The notes under the pieces: model-generated
Told to the model about the DNA's origin: nothing
Seen by the model: only the letters and a program-made list of their open reading frames with translations
Database searches by the model: none
Shown: positions 11,686 to 23,576 of the stretch, piece after piece
How the letters are laid out: each line of letters starts with the position of its first letter
How positions within the stretch are numbered: the stretch's first letter is position 1
Assembly (NCBI GenBank): GCA_020631735.1
Contig: CM036231.1
Span: 1,515,831 to 1,579,830, forward strand
DNA: 64,000 nt
Direction: 5' to 3'
Source: Saccharum officinarum
Taxonomy: Eukaryota > Streptophyta > Magnoliopsida > Poales > Poaceae
Made by a program: the position numbers and the translations under genes

Positions 11686-14600
11686 TTACTCGAACAGTTG
11701 CGGGTAGGTTTTCCTCAAATCCTCTTCTCTTTCCTAGGTGGCCTCACCCTCAGTGTACCGATTTCACTGAACCTTACACATTTTGATAGTTCGACTTCTC
11801 GTGACTTTTTCAGCAGTCTCTAGAATTTTAATTAGAAACTCTTCATATGTGAGGTTCTCTTTAACAGTGAGCTCCTCTAACGGAATCTGCTCCTCTGGTA
11901 CTCGCAAACACTTCTTAAGTTGGGATACATGAAACACATCATGTACACCTGCCAAACTCTCTGGTAATTCCAACTGATATGCCACCTCACCACGTCTCTC
12001 TACAATCTTGAAAGGTCCAATATACCTTGGTGCCAATTTCCCTTTCATGTTAAACCTTTCACACTCCTCATTGGTGATACTTTCAAGTAGACATAATCTC
12101 CTACTTCAAAAGTCAACTCTCTTCTCCGAGTATCAGCGTAACTCTTCTGTCTGGACTGAGCTATTTTCAGATTATCCCTAATCATTATTACTTTCTTTTC
12201 AGCATCCTTGAGTACATCAGGCCCAAACACTTGACTTTCCCCTGTCTGATTCTAGAACAACGGGGTTCTACACTTTCGTCCATACAGAGCCTCAAACAGT
12301 GCCATCTGAAGACTCTTCTAATAACTATCGTTATATGAGAACTCTGCATAAGGCAAACTCTTATCCCAACTAGTACCATATTGTAAAGCACAAGCTCTCA
12401 ACATATCCTCCAATATCTGATTAATTCTCTCTGTCTGTCCATCTGTCTGTGGATGGTAGGCGGTACTAAAATTCAGCTTGGTTCCTAGTGATTCATGTAT
12501 CTTTTGCCAATAATGAGATGTAAACTGGGTACCCCGATCAGACACAATTTTCTTGGGAACTCCATGTAGACTCACTATTCTTTCCATATACAATTCTGCC
12601 AACCTTGCACTACTATACGTAGTCCTAACTGGTAGAAAATGAGCAACCTTTATTAGGCGGTCTACTATTACCCAAATTGAATCATATCCTCTCGGAGTAC
12701 GTGGCAATCCAATTATAAAATCCATACCAACTTCTTCCCATTTCCATTCAGGTATCTGCATAGGTTGTAACAATCCTGCAGGTCTCTGATGTTCAGCTTT
12801 CACCCTTTGACATGTGTCACACAAAGCAACATACTCAGCAATATCTCTTTTCAAACCATACCACCAATATTTCTCTCTCAGATCCAGATACATCTTAGTA
12901 CTCCCAGGATGTATGGAATAAGCTGACTCATGAGCTTCACTCAAAATTGCCTTTCTGATAGTCTTATCCTCTAGCACACACAGCCTTTTTTCCAAACCAT
13001 AATGTACCCTTATCATCCTTATGGAATCATGGTGATTTGCCCTTCACTATATTCTCTGCTATCTCTCTCAATTTTGCATCTTTCATCTGACCCTTGCGTA
13101 TCTCTTGCTCCAGGGTAGGTTCTAGTACCAATTCTACTGCATTGGTGGTAAACCCTAAGTACAAATGCTCACATTCAGCACACAACTCTCTTGACCAGGG
13201 CATTACTTGCATCTCATTAGCGTAGCTTTTCCTACTAAGAGCATCAGCAACAACATTAGCCTTTCCTGGGTGATAATGCACCTCCAGATCATAATCCTTT
13301 ATCAATTCCAACCATCTACGCTGCCTCAAGTTCAGATCTGATTGAGTGAAAATATACTTCAGACTCTTGTGATCGGTGTATATATCACTTTTATGTCCAA
13401 TCAAATAGTATCTTCATATCTTTAGTGCATGAACCACTGCAGCTAATTCCAAGTCATGAGTAGTATAATTTAATTCATGCTTTCTCAACTGTCTCGATGC
13501 ATATGCCACAACTCTATCTTCTTGCATAAGAACACATCCTAAACCCAAACGAGATGCATCACAGTAAATAGAGAACTGTTTACTCAGATCTGGCAAAATT
13601 AATACCGGTGCAGTGGTCAATCTTTTCTTCAATTCCTCAAAATTAGCCTGACACTTCTTAGACCACACAAACTTGGCATTCTTCTCCAATAGTGCAGTCA
13701 TTGGCTTCGCAAGCTTAGAAAATCCCTCTATAAATCTCCTGTAATAGCCTGCTAATCCCAAGAAACTACGGATCTCACTTGCATTGGTTGGTGGCTTCCA
13801 GTCCAATATGTGTTTCACTTTGCTAGGATCTACTGATATTCCTCCATTTGAGACAACATGACCAAGAAAGGAAACTTCCTTCAACTAAAACTCACATTTA
13901 CTTTGCTTGGCATATAACTGGTGTTCTCTGAGCTTTTGCAAAACTAACCTCAAATGTTCAGCATGTTCCTCCTCAGTCTTGGAGAATACTAGAATATCAT
14001 CAATGAATACCACTACAAACTTATCCAGATATTCCATGAACACCTTATTCATCAAATACATAAAGTATGCAGGAGCATTAGTCAGACCAAAAGACATCAC
14101 TGTATACTCATATAACCCATACCATGTGGTAAAAGCTATCTTTGGTACATCACTAGCACGAATCTTCAACTGATGATATCCAGAACGAAGATCAATCTTG
14201 GAGAATACACAAGCACCCCTTAACTGATCAAACAAGTCATCAATCCTAGGCAACGGGTACTTATTCTTGATGGTAACCTCATTTAGAGACCGATAATCCA
14301 CACACATCCTCTAAGTACCATCTTTCTTATCCACAAAAATCACTGGTGCTCCCTAAGGTGAAGAACTAGGATGAATGAAACTCTTATCCTATAATTCCTT
14401 AATTTGTTTCTTAAGTTCTTCTAATTCATCTACTCTCATTCTATATGGACGCTTAGCTATGGGTGCAGTTCTAGGTAATAATTCAATAATAAATTCAATG
14501 TCACGGTCTGGCGGCATACCTGGTAATTCCTCAGAAAACACATCGGAGAACTCTTCCACGACCTGGTCCTCCTTGTTGGCACCATTAGTAAGCTGATTCA

Positions 14601-16104
14601 CTGTAGCGGTCTCTTGTTTCTGCACTTTCACATCAACTCTGATCCTATCTCCCTTTGGTGTTGTCAGTACTACTGATTTCCCTTTGCACTGAATCTCTGC
14701 TTGTTGTTGTATCATCCAATCCATTCCCAATATAAGATCAATCCCAGCTATTCTCAATACTATAGGACTCACCTTAAACTCTACCCCTCTTAGAATGAGA
14801 CTAATCGGGAGACAACGATAAGATGCTGGCATACTTCCACCAGGTGAGTTTACTAATATAGGATTCTTCATGGCACACAAATGAATTCTATGTATTCTAA
14901 CAAATGATTGTGATATGAAAGAATGTGATGCTCCAGAATCAAAAAGAACAGTGGCGGGAGTGGAGTGGACATCGAACGTACCAAGCATAACTTCTGGTTC
15001 CTCCACTGTGGTTTCCTGAGACAAGTGGTTCACCCTTCCAATATTAGATGCAGGCTTCGGGTGACTACCCTGCCTCTGTGGAGTCTGCTGATTAATCTTC
15101 TTAGGGCAGTTGTAGGACAAGTGACCTTCTTTTCCACATCGGAAATACTTGTTGGGGGTATTAGGAGCACTGGTCTTCATTGGAGTATTATTGGAAGGAC
15201 TCTGACACTGAGGTTGATTCCCATTCTGCTGCGGAGGGCGTTGGTTACCATTCTGTGGCTGGAATGGGGGACGTTGCGGGAACTGATTGCGGAAAGGGAC
15301 CTGACCACGATTCCACTGACCAGAAGGAGGCCTCTGTTGATTACCCTGCTGGAAACCAGTACGAGGACGAGTGTTACTACTAGAAGTCTGTCCCTGAAGC
15401 CTCTTCCTCTTGGCATCTATCTCCTTGCGCTTGTTGTCCACCACGATAGTGCGGTTCATAAGCGTCTGAAAATTGGGATAAGTATTGGACATTAGCTGCA
15501 ATTGTAATCCATCATACAATCCCTTCAAAAAGTGGCGCTGCTTATCATTGTCATTGGCCACCTCATGTGGAGCATATCGTGACAACTGGGCAAACCTATC
15601 ACGATACTCAGCTATAGACAATGACCCTTGGGTCAAATTTCGGAATTCCTCTGCCTTCAGTTCTATTATCCCTTCTGGTATATGATAAGCTCTGAAGTTC
15701 TCTCTAAACTCCTGCTAAGTGACTGCGGGAGCATTGGCGGAACGACCATACTCATATGATTCCCACCAGTCCTGAGCTTCTCCCTGGAGTTGTCCAGAAG
15801 CAAACAACACCTTCTGCCGGTCATCACATTAAGCAATGTTGAGTTGCTTTTCCACGGCACGGAGCCAATCATCCGCTTCCAATGGATTAGCGGCATGCAT
15901 GAACACCGGGGGATGACCCTTCAAAAACTCACCACGCTTATCACGTGGTGGTGCTCCAGCAACTGGATGATTATGTTGGTTCTGCACCAATTGTTGCATA
16001 AGTTACGTCTGCACTGCCAGAAGTTGCTCAATAGTTGGTGGCGGTGGCGGTGGCGGATTCGGGGGAACTTCTCCACGACCCCTGCCTCTTCCTCTTCCAG
16101 CCAT
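11686..16104 (-). pseudogene. gag-pol polyprotein pseudogene of the Tekay-like element
   Basis: Gag starts at the ATG at 16102-16104 with a Gly/Arg-rich then Pro-rich N terminus; the retrotransposon gag domain runs to about 15400. The CCHC zinc knuckle (about 15105-15150) has its first Cys replaced by Tyr. The protease active-site DSGAS lies near 14930-14950. Reverse transcriptase (13885-14440) has FIDD at 13996-14007. RNase H covers 13027-13884. Integrase (12045-13016) has HPGS and CDTC zinc ligands, then SDRGTQF and the catalytic-Glu region. A chromodomain-like C terminus occupies about 11686-11830, with its stop at 11686-11688. In-frame stops interrupt gag, reverse transcriptase, RNase H, integrase and chromodomain; most fall at positions where the family has Trp or Gln. 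A one-base frameshift lies near 12045. Confidence 0.9.
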
Positions 16105-16796
16105 CTACCATCCATAAGAATGCAAACTTTGAGATTTCCATGTTATCAACCACTTATAAGATAAAGAATGAGATCTGAAAGTTTTCTGGGCGAATATCAA
16201 TGTGATTAGTTCAGTAAATCAATCATATCTTGAACTACAGAAGTCCAATAGAGGCGTGCTTTATATGGTTGGAAATCTTATGAAGTTCCCCACAACTTCT
16301 ATTTAGACCATAAGACCATATTCTGTCGTTAAGTTAATGAAAATTAAGGCGCAACAGAAACTGTTCCAGATTCCAGACTGTGCAGATACTTTAACTTATA
16401 ATAGTTATATCTCTCGAACCAGATCAGGTAAAAAGGTGATTCCAGTGGTATTTAAAAGGTGCTTAAGCCTAGTTTCTCTCATAAAAATTTCATAAATGTT
16501 GCACGAACCGTTTTTGAACCATATCAGAAACATTGCAGACTGCTCCAGAAAACAGCAAGGACAGAAACGTGACAAAACCAAACCCAACTATTATTCCCTT
16601 GACTAATAGACTTTTATTCTTAAAAATGGAACTTGTAGACATGCCTACAAGCCCCAGCACTCATAACAAAAATCTAACTCACACATAAGCATAATGATAA
16701 AGCAACTATCACACAAAAGTTCAAACCACACGACAGACTCGAAGACTCAACTGACGTTACTAAGAACGTTCTTATTACATAAAAGACTCCTATTTT

Positions 16797-17657
16797 CTAC
16801 TGGCGTGGCTCATGCTCTAATGTCTCATAAATCTTGGCCATGCCTTGGTTTGCTCGGAGTTCATCAATCATTGCTTGGCACCTCTTGATGGTCTTCCCCT
16901 GTGCCTTCACCATCTCCTCTAACTGCAGCTTTCTCTCCATCATGTCATAGACAAAGTTGACCATCACCCGAGGAAGTGGTTCCAACTGCACTGGATCCAT
17001 CATGGCCCATCCAAGGTCGGGGTGTGCACGAGGGAGATAGCGGTGAATATCATGCTTCATGCTGTCAAAGCGAAGGTAGCGAAGGCCCATACATGCTTCA
17101 AAAGCAGCATCTTCAATGCTATCCTCTATGGTAGCTCGACGACTCATGTGAGCATACATCCTGTCCAGCTGGTATGCCCCTTTTTCTTCATCCTTAGGAA
17201 AAATGCTTGCTCTTGCCTTCCAGTAAGTGTCCTCCAGTGGATGGGTGTACTCCCAACAGACGTACTCCACAGCTGGGTGCCAATCAGCAAAGTAGGCAGA
17301 GAGCATTCCCACAAGTCGATGGTGAGAAACATCATTTCCTCTAGCCTTGTGGTAGATCTTCACAGTCCAACCCATTAGAGGGGGTGGCACATCCTCAGCA
17401 GCTGCACCAGGTGGTGGAGACGGGGGTTGCTCTCCTCCATTGGCTTTCTCCTCTTCATCATCTTCAATCTCGATGATCTCAGGGTCTTCTTCAGGCTTGG
17501 GTTCTTCCTGAGAAGGTGCTGGCACTTGGATTGGTGCTTCAAGGGTCTGCTCATTCTCCTGGGGTATTTCCTCTTGTGGCTCTTCAGGTGCAATCAAGGC
17601 ACGAGGTGGGTAGTGTCCTCCAGTGGTGATGCGGGCAGTCTTGCGGCCACGAACCAT
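16797..17657 (-). CDS. Additional retrotransposon ORF with histone H3-tail-like N terminus (286 aa)
   Basis: An uninterrupted ORF lies between the primer-binding site and gag, in the same sense as gag-pol. It stays open while gag-pol has a dozen or so stops. Residues 2-23 resemble the histone H3 tail: Arg at H3 position 2, then TAR, then TTGG where H3 has STGG. Residues about 24-92 are Pro- and acid-rich and include IIEIEDDEEE (61-70), which matches the pattern of a SUMO-interacting motif. Residues about 95-230 look globular with many aromatics. Residues about 236-275 look like a coiled coil. No enzyme motif is recognised. It is the first long ORF after the LTR promoter. A chromatin-related role is inference from the tail resemblance. 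Alternatively it is a structural accessory protein whose H3 likeness is coincidental. Confidence 0.8.
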   Translation of the reverse strand: MVRGRKTARITTGGHYPPRALIAPEEPQEEIPQENEQTLEAPIQVPAPSQEEPKPEEDPEIIEIEDDEEEKANGGEQPPSPPPGAAAEDVPPPLMGWTVKIYHKARGNDVSHHRLVGMLSAYFADWHPAVEYVCWEYTHPLEDTYWKARASIFPKDEEKGAYQLDRMYAHMSRRATIEDSIEDAAFEACMGLRYLRFDSMKHDIHRYLPRAHPDLGWAMMDPVQLEPLPRVMVNFVYDMMERKLQLEEMVKAQGKTIKRCQAMIDELRANQGMAKIYETLEHEPRQ

Positions 17658-17833
17658 CTATAGAGTTTTTTTAGATGCAATTAGAATAGAGGCAAAATTT
17701 CGTAACAGAATGAGACATAAGAAGCATAAAAATTTATCAAATAACAAGAGCAAGATAATGAGCATAAAAATAGTGAAAAGAAGATACTAAATCGACCATT
17801 TCTAACTAGGCTTGCGTCCTACAGTCAACAATA

Positions 17834-17845
17834 GCTCTAATACCA
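17834..17845 (-). other. Primer-binding site of the Tekay-like element
   Basis: On the minus strand the site reads TGGTATTAGAGC, one mismatch from the complement of the initiator tRNA-Met 3' end. It lies three bases from the LTR edge at 17849. Confidence 0.85.
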
Positions 17846-17848
17846 ATT

Positions 17849-20549
17849 TGTCACACCCATTTAACGACCAAATGGAGTGCATACCCTTATGTGTGCCCAT
17901 AGATTAATCACACATAAGTTAACAAATTATAAAGGATGTATCATCACAAATGTTATTACATCACGATTAATAACACATAGTCTTTACAATAATGTAGCGG
18001 AAGTAAAATATAAAAACTCTCGTGGTAGCTCCAAACACAGGCACATTGACTGGTTGACAGCAAGTCTAGTAATCTTTCGGGAAGTAGAAGTAGTCACTAC
18101 TTGCACCATCTGTTACCCATCCGGGATTTTTATCCAAGTAAGAAAAATAAACAAGCGTAAGTACATCTCGTACTCAACAAGTGTAACATGGGGTTCATGA
18201 GGCTCAAAGACATAACATAGGTTTATCAGCATGTAGCTTTTAATTAGCATTATTTCAGTATATCAATAATATCAAAGTGTCTCACTGTAACAATAAACAT
18301 ATGATCCATGTGAAATGATTAACGAATAGCAAAAACATATCCATTATTAATGATCCACTATTCTATAAGGGTCCAAGGCCACTCGTGACCGTGAGCACGG
18401 CTGTTATAACAGTTTTACACTCTGCAGAGGTTGTACACTTTCACTGTGAGTCATATTGTCCATATGCCCGGGTTAATTATTCCCAAAACACTTCCAAGGT
18501 GAGCATGCAGGGAAACACTATGAAGTCTTTCGAAGGTTCGTCTAACAAGTTAGGGCCGTTAGGTTTCCAAAGTCAGTCTGTGTGATTCACCACGCAGGGA
18601 TCCACAGTCTGCTCTACCCCGTTTGCGCCACAAGGGTAACCTCTAACAAGCTAGAAAAGGTCCTTCTATATGACTAAAGCCAGAGCCATTTTAGCCCTCA
18701 CAGTTGTACTGTAAATCCTGGATTTTCGCTTACAGATAAGTCCTTATGGAGAGTAACGAGAGCACCAAAGTAACCCATGCTCTAGTACCCTTAAACAATA
18801 ATAAAATCATCTTTTAATGTTTATTGCATATCCCATTAGTCAAATTACATGATCATAGTTCAGGTTGAGCACTAGCAATACTAATCCATGCAATATAATA
18901 GGTATCAAGGAATAATATCAACTATAAGTCATCCTTAACAAGGAATATATGTATAATGATATTATTTGCTTAATATGAATAGGACAACAAGGATAATCCC
19001 ATGCTATACTTGCCTTCCTCAAACTGGTCCTGGTGATCTTGTTCGTAGTAAAACTCCTGATCCCCAACGAATTGCTCACCGTCTATACTCGATCAACAAT
19101 AGCAACAACATTCATCCAGAACAATCATGCATAAACAAACAAGACTAAAATTAGAACAGTACACCAACAGAAATAAAATAAGATAAAAAGATTTTAAAAC
19201 GAATCTACAACTCGCTAGGATCACACAGACGCAAAGATCACGAAAAACGGAGCTTAAACGACGAAGTTATGAATTTACGAAGATTCCCTATAGAAAAGTA
19301 ATTACTTTAATTCAAAATCGAAAATAAATTGTCACAAACCTACTGAATAGTCCTACTAACATGTAGAGCTCTTAATTATGAACTTAACGCAATTTGAACG
19401 GATCAAATCGGAGTTAAAACGGATGAATTATGACTAAAACAAACTCAGTGGCAAAACTGTAATTAGCTGAAAACGTGTTTTGAATGAACTGAGGTCAAAC
19501 TACGCTTTCAAACGGATATTATGCAATACGGAAGTACGCTTTGGACTGCGGGTTAATCAATTGAAAAACTCAGGGTTTCTTTAGCAAAAGTGCCGGCCGA
19601 ACCGGTATTTTTAAGTCTGGGCCGTTGGATTTGATTTGGACGGCTTGGATTGGATCGGGGATCAGCCGACGGCGGCGCTCGGCTGGAACAGAGCCGCGAC
19701 GACGTTCCGCGGCGGCGCCATCGCCGGAGAATGCGAAAGCTCGATTCACAGCGTTATCTCGTGAAAGAAAAACACCGGGATGGAGTGGGGAACAAAGCAA
19801 GCTCACCAAGGTAAGAACCGAAGACGAAATCGGCCCGGAGACGATGCGGTGCTCGGAATGGCGGACGGTGGTGGCGCGGTAGAGCTCCAAGCTCGTTGTG
19901 GCGTCTCGGGAGCTTCGTTGACACCGCGAAGGAGTTGGATGGAGGCGGAAAGATGTGCGGCCTCGACTTATATAGCCCGGAGACGGTACAATTAAGGAAG
20001 GGAAGGATTGGGAGGGAGGATTCGGTCGGTGGCAACGAAGGAAAGGAATCGGACGCGGCGTGGAGAAGAAGAAGGAAACCCTGACATGTGGGCCCGTGGC
20101 GTCAGCGACACGCAGGGAGAGAGACGCGCGCGCTCGCAAGCTGGGCCAGCGGTGCACGCGCGAGCCAGGCCGCGGGCGAGAATGGGCTCGGCCCAGGCGA
20201 AACGCGACGCGCGCGCTGAGGCGGGGGATGGGCCGCTCGGCTCGGAAGGTAAGCAGGCCACGGGGAAGGCTGGGCCGAAAGCGAGAAGAAAGAAGATTTT
20301 CATTTTCTTTTTCCTTTTCAATTATTTCAAAGTATTTTTAAATGATTTTGAAACCTAATTTGAATTTAAATCAAACCACTCATCATAAAAATTTAAATGC
20401 AACAGCATGAATGCACAAACATGTTTCTACTCTTATATTTGATTTTAAGTTAATAAAAATTATTATTACTCTAAATTTGCATGGTCACAAAATTGTATAA
20501 AATCATATTTTCCTATTTTTTTTAATATTCAAAATTTTAGGGTGTTACA
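17849..20549 (-). repeat. 5' LTR of the Tekay-like element (2701 bp)
   Basis: Same ends as the left LTR. It is the upstream LTR for the minus-strand transcript. The GC-rich portion at about 19650-20290 lies around and upstream of the TATA box, and the AT-rich remainder is transcribed leader. About 2.1 kb of R-U5 between the TATA box and the primer site is unusually long. Confidence 0.95.
19967..19975 (-). promoter_or_regulatory. TATA box of the Tekay-like LTR promoter
   Basis: CTATATAAG on the minus strand inside the GC-rich part of the 5' LTR; the 3' LTR has the same motif at about 11057-11065. Transcription would start some 30 bp downstream (about 19940) and meet the accessory ORF at 17657 before gag. 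Confidence 0.6.
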
Positions 20550-20554
20550 CCAGG
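20550..20554. repeat. Target site duplication, right copy (CCAGG)
   Basis: Exact repeat of 8964-8968 immediately outside the right LTR. Confidence 0.95.
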
Positions 20555-21190
20555 CCAAGCTAGTGGCCACAAACGGTGCCCTCGTCGTCGATGCCTCGGA
20601 GTATTGAAGCCTTGCTAGTGCGCTCCAGTACCTCACCCTGATGCTGACATATACAGTTCAACAGATCTGTCTGTTCATCCATGATCCTCACGACATCTCG
20701 CGCTCATCAAGCAGACCCTCCATTATGTGAAGGGCGCCCTCTCTATGGGCCTTCACATTGGCGTCGATCCTACCGCCTCCCTGACTGTTTAGTCCGAAGT
20801 CTACTAGGCTGGCCACCCCAACACTCGGCGCTCTACTTTAGGTTGTGCATCTTCCTCAGCGACAACCTAGCATCTAGGCCTTCCAAGCGCTAAACCATAG
20901 CCTCTTGCTCGAGCACAAAGGCAGAGTATCGCGATTTCATCCACGCCGTTGGTTTGATTAGTGCAGCCAATGGCAGACATTTACAGACAGCTAGAATCAA
21001 CTACTGATCCCCCCCACCCGGTCTCATTTACGTGCACACTCCACCACTGGAGATCAACATTCACTTCGTCTATGAGAAGATCACTTTGGGCCATGTACGT
21101 GTCGTCCATGTTCCCTCGACGCAGCAATTCACGGATATCATGACAAAGGGCCTAAATGTGCAGCTAACTGTTCACTAAAGGTCCAGTTTA
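20550..21190 (+). pseudogene. Ty1/copia pol C-terminal (RNase H) fragment
   Basis: Plus-strand frames give copia RNase H remnants in order: ASALQYLTL, then a degraded AGHPNTRRST segment, then HVRVVHV-like and ADIMTKG-like residues near 21090-21160. Stops and frameshifts are common. The reading joins smoothly to the sequence left of 8969 when the Tekay-like element and one target copy are removed, so this copia element was the insertion target. Confidence 0.75.
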
Positions 21191-21360
21191 TGTGTCTGTG
21201 ATTCAACCGCTACAACTGCATGTGTATATTAGGAACTATGTATAGCTAACACATTGTTGTACTACCACGTATACAGACTCTTGTACAATTCTCGTGTATG
21301 CCTATATATATACTGAGTGTGAGTGTGTGTTTCTAAAATACACGCATCCCTTATTTCATC
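21191..21360 (+). repeat. Probable copia 3' LTR remnant
   Basis: Short sequence directly after the copia pol end, with a CCTATATATATAC TATA-like box near 21302. This is typical of a small copia LTR. The exact ends were not resolved and no second LTR is present to compare. Confidence 0.4.
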
Positions 21361-22876
21361 ACTATAAAAACAAAAGAACGGTGCGAGGAAGAAAGAAGGA
21401 TGGGACTACCTCTCGAGTGCAAGCGTCTCTTAAAGCACAGGAGGCGCGTTCTTGATGCAGCTTCAGGCAGTGGAGGAGGCCTCGCGGGCCGGTCGGAAAC
21501 GCCGGATCTGGAGGTGGGGCGACAGGCAGGCAGGGTACTCGGGCGCAGGGGAAACGGAATCGAAGTGCGGTGACGGCGGAGCTCCTAGATCGCCAAGCTC
21601 GTGGTATATCGCTAGCGAGCGGAAGGCCACTGTGATTTACGAGCTCATATCCACCAATAGAACTTACATTTTGCAATTTACGAGCTCGGAGAGGAGGCGA
21701 GTGTCAGAGTAGAGAACCCCTCGCTGATGGATGACATGCTCATATCCATACTGAACGAGAAGAGCAGAGCATTTCTGATGCTAGCAACGCAGCTCGCTGT
21801 GTACCTTGCGTCTTGCGCTTACTGGATCGAGAGAACTGGGGGGGCGAGGAGAGACAGTAGACTTTGGTTGCAGTAGGTCAACCAACCATGCGTTTCGGTT
21901 TCAGTGGCAGGCAGCCTGCGAACTCGAGATATTTGGGACTTGGGAGGCAGGGAGGAACCAGATATTTGTGGTTGGGGGCGTGTCCGGCTGTCCGCGTGTA
22001 TGGGTGGGGCCGTGGGGGTTTGGGAAATATGCGGTGGAAAATGAGCCGGTGTGGGGTACTGGGGTGTGGCTCTCAGTTATGGTTCTAGCGTGAAACGCCA
22101 GCCCTGGATCCAGTTATCCACCAAGAACATGGTGCTCTTGCTGTTGCGGCGTTGCCTCCAGTGACGTTGTTGACGCTCTGATCGAAGAACGCTTGCTTGG
22201 ACCTGTGGATAGGCTAAAAGTTGGAAAACACCCCGTTAAAATATGTTGTATATGTATGTATATAGTATATGTATTGTCAGGCCCGTCGTAGAAGGGGGCA
22301 GGCGGTGCGACGGCCAGAGGCCCGTACCGTCAGAGGGCCCATAAAATATGTTGTATATGTATGTATATGGTATATGTATTGTATTTGGCTCTAGGTGTAT
22401 TCTTCGATTAGGCCAAGATGTCCAGGCCCAGTCCAGGACTACACGTCTTTGCGCGTGCCTACCACGCGGCCCCCTTCCTACTCGTGTGTCGCTTTGTATT
22501 TGTGACTTCACACGATTTGCTGTGGCTGTTTTCTGACTCTCGGATCTCGTCTTTGTCTCCGCCGGCGACGGGCGCTGCGGCACTGATGAAGAACGAATAG
22601 GAACAACCGAACAAGATGGAGGAGACGATAGGCTCCTTGGACATCTTGATTTCAGTTCCAGGCCAGGTCAAATATAGTTTGAATTGACAACTTCAATTTA
22701 CTTTTTGTCCTTTAAATCCAATCTATACATGAATCAAGCGAGAAGCGATTGCCGAATGCTTAGGCCTGTAGGCTACAGGTGATTTGTTTTAAATTTCCAT
22801 CATTCAATGTTACTGTTATAGGGTTCTAATAGTTTCTTTGTTGCACTATTATTATCTTCTATATGAAATAAATATA
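21361..22876. other. No recognised gene
   Basis: GC-moderate sequence with only short overlapping ORFs. A roughly 40 bp AT-rich block (AAAATATGTTGTATATG...) occurs twice, at about 22238-22278 and 22343-22383, around a GC-rich stretch. Nothing else is recognised. Confidence 0.5.
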
Positions 22877-23566
22877 GGAAAAAGTCTACTTCACCCCCAA
22901 CTTATTTAGGGTGGTCTATTTCACCTCTCAAACTATAAAACCAGATTTTCTATCCCCTGAACTTTTCAAAACCGGTCAAATAACCCCCAAGCGATTTTGG
23001 ATGGTGGTTTTGCTACAGTGACGGTGGTTTTGCTACAGCGATGGTGGTTTGCTACAGTGATAGTCCTGTATAATCATGTATAGCTTTTATACATGATCCA
23101 ATAAGTATGAAATTTTACTATAGTTCAATCATACAATAATTAGTCCACCATAAAAATTTCACCACAATTGGACCATAGAAACTGCAGTTATGAATTATTT
23201 CAATTAATTACAGAAAAACATAGATCTAAAGCCACAACAAAAACTTTATACTAAAGCATACCATATTATATGTTCACTGTGTAGATCTATTCATGTGGAG
23301 TCCAACAAAATTGTATTTTTTATTTTTATGATTTTTCTGTGATTTACTATGATTTTTTAAAGATTCAGCCGAAATAAATAAAAAGGAAAAATACAAAACC
23401 ACTGCCACCGTAGCAAACCACCGTCACTATAGCAAACTACCGTCCAAAACTGTTTGGGGTTATTTGACCGGTTTTGAAAAGTTCGGAGGGTAGAAAATCC
23501 GGTTTTATAGTTTGGGAGTGAAATAGACTACCCTGAATAGTTGAGGGAGTGAAGTAGACTTTTTCC
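22877..23566. mobile_element. MITE with long terminal inverted repeats, MULE-like (690 bp)
   Basis: Starts GGAAAAAGTCTACTTC and ends with its inverse; terminal inverted repeats extend over roughly 150 bp. It is flanked by a perfect 10 bp direct repeat AATAAATATA (22867-22876 and 23567-23576). A 9-11 bp target duplication and long inverted repeats point to the Mutator superfamily. No transposase is present. GGTGGTTTGCTACAG is repeated three times near the left arm and appears inverted near the right. Confidence 0.9.
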
Positions 23567-23576
23567 AATAAATATA

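Larger units (their letters stand above)
8969..20549 (-). mobile_element. Full-length Ty3/gypsy chromovirus (Tekay/Del-like), minus strand
   Basis: The element has both LTRs, a 5 bp target duplication, a primer-binding site, a polypurine tract, gag-pol ending in a chromodomain-like region, and an extra ORF between primer site and gag. Total length is 11,581 bp. Long LTRs with TGTAACACCC-type ends and a C-terminal chromodomain fit the Tekay/Del clade of plant chromoviruses; the clade is inferred, not computed. The gag-pol frame is broken by many nonsense codons, so it is not autonomous now. By eye the LTRs differ at about two dozen sites in the first 700 bp, nearly all transitions, which suggests a moderately old insertion. 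Confidence 0.95.

Noticed and set aside
22236..22583. Minus ORF with repeated HIPYTYIYNIF segments
   Set aside because: Caused by the duplicated AT-rich 40 bp block; no coding support.
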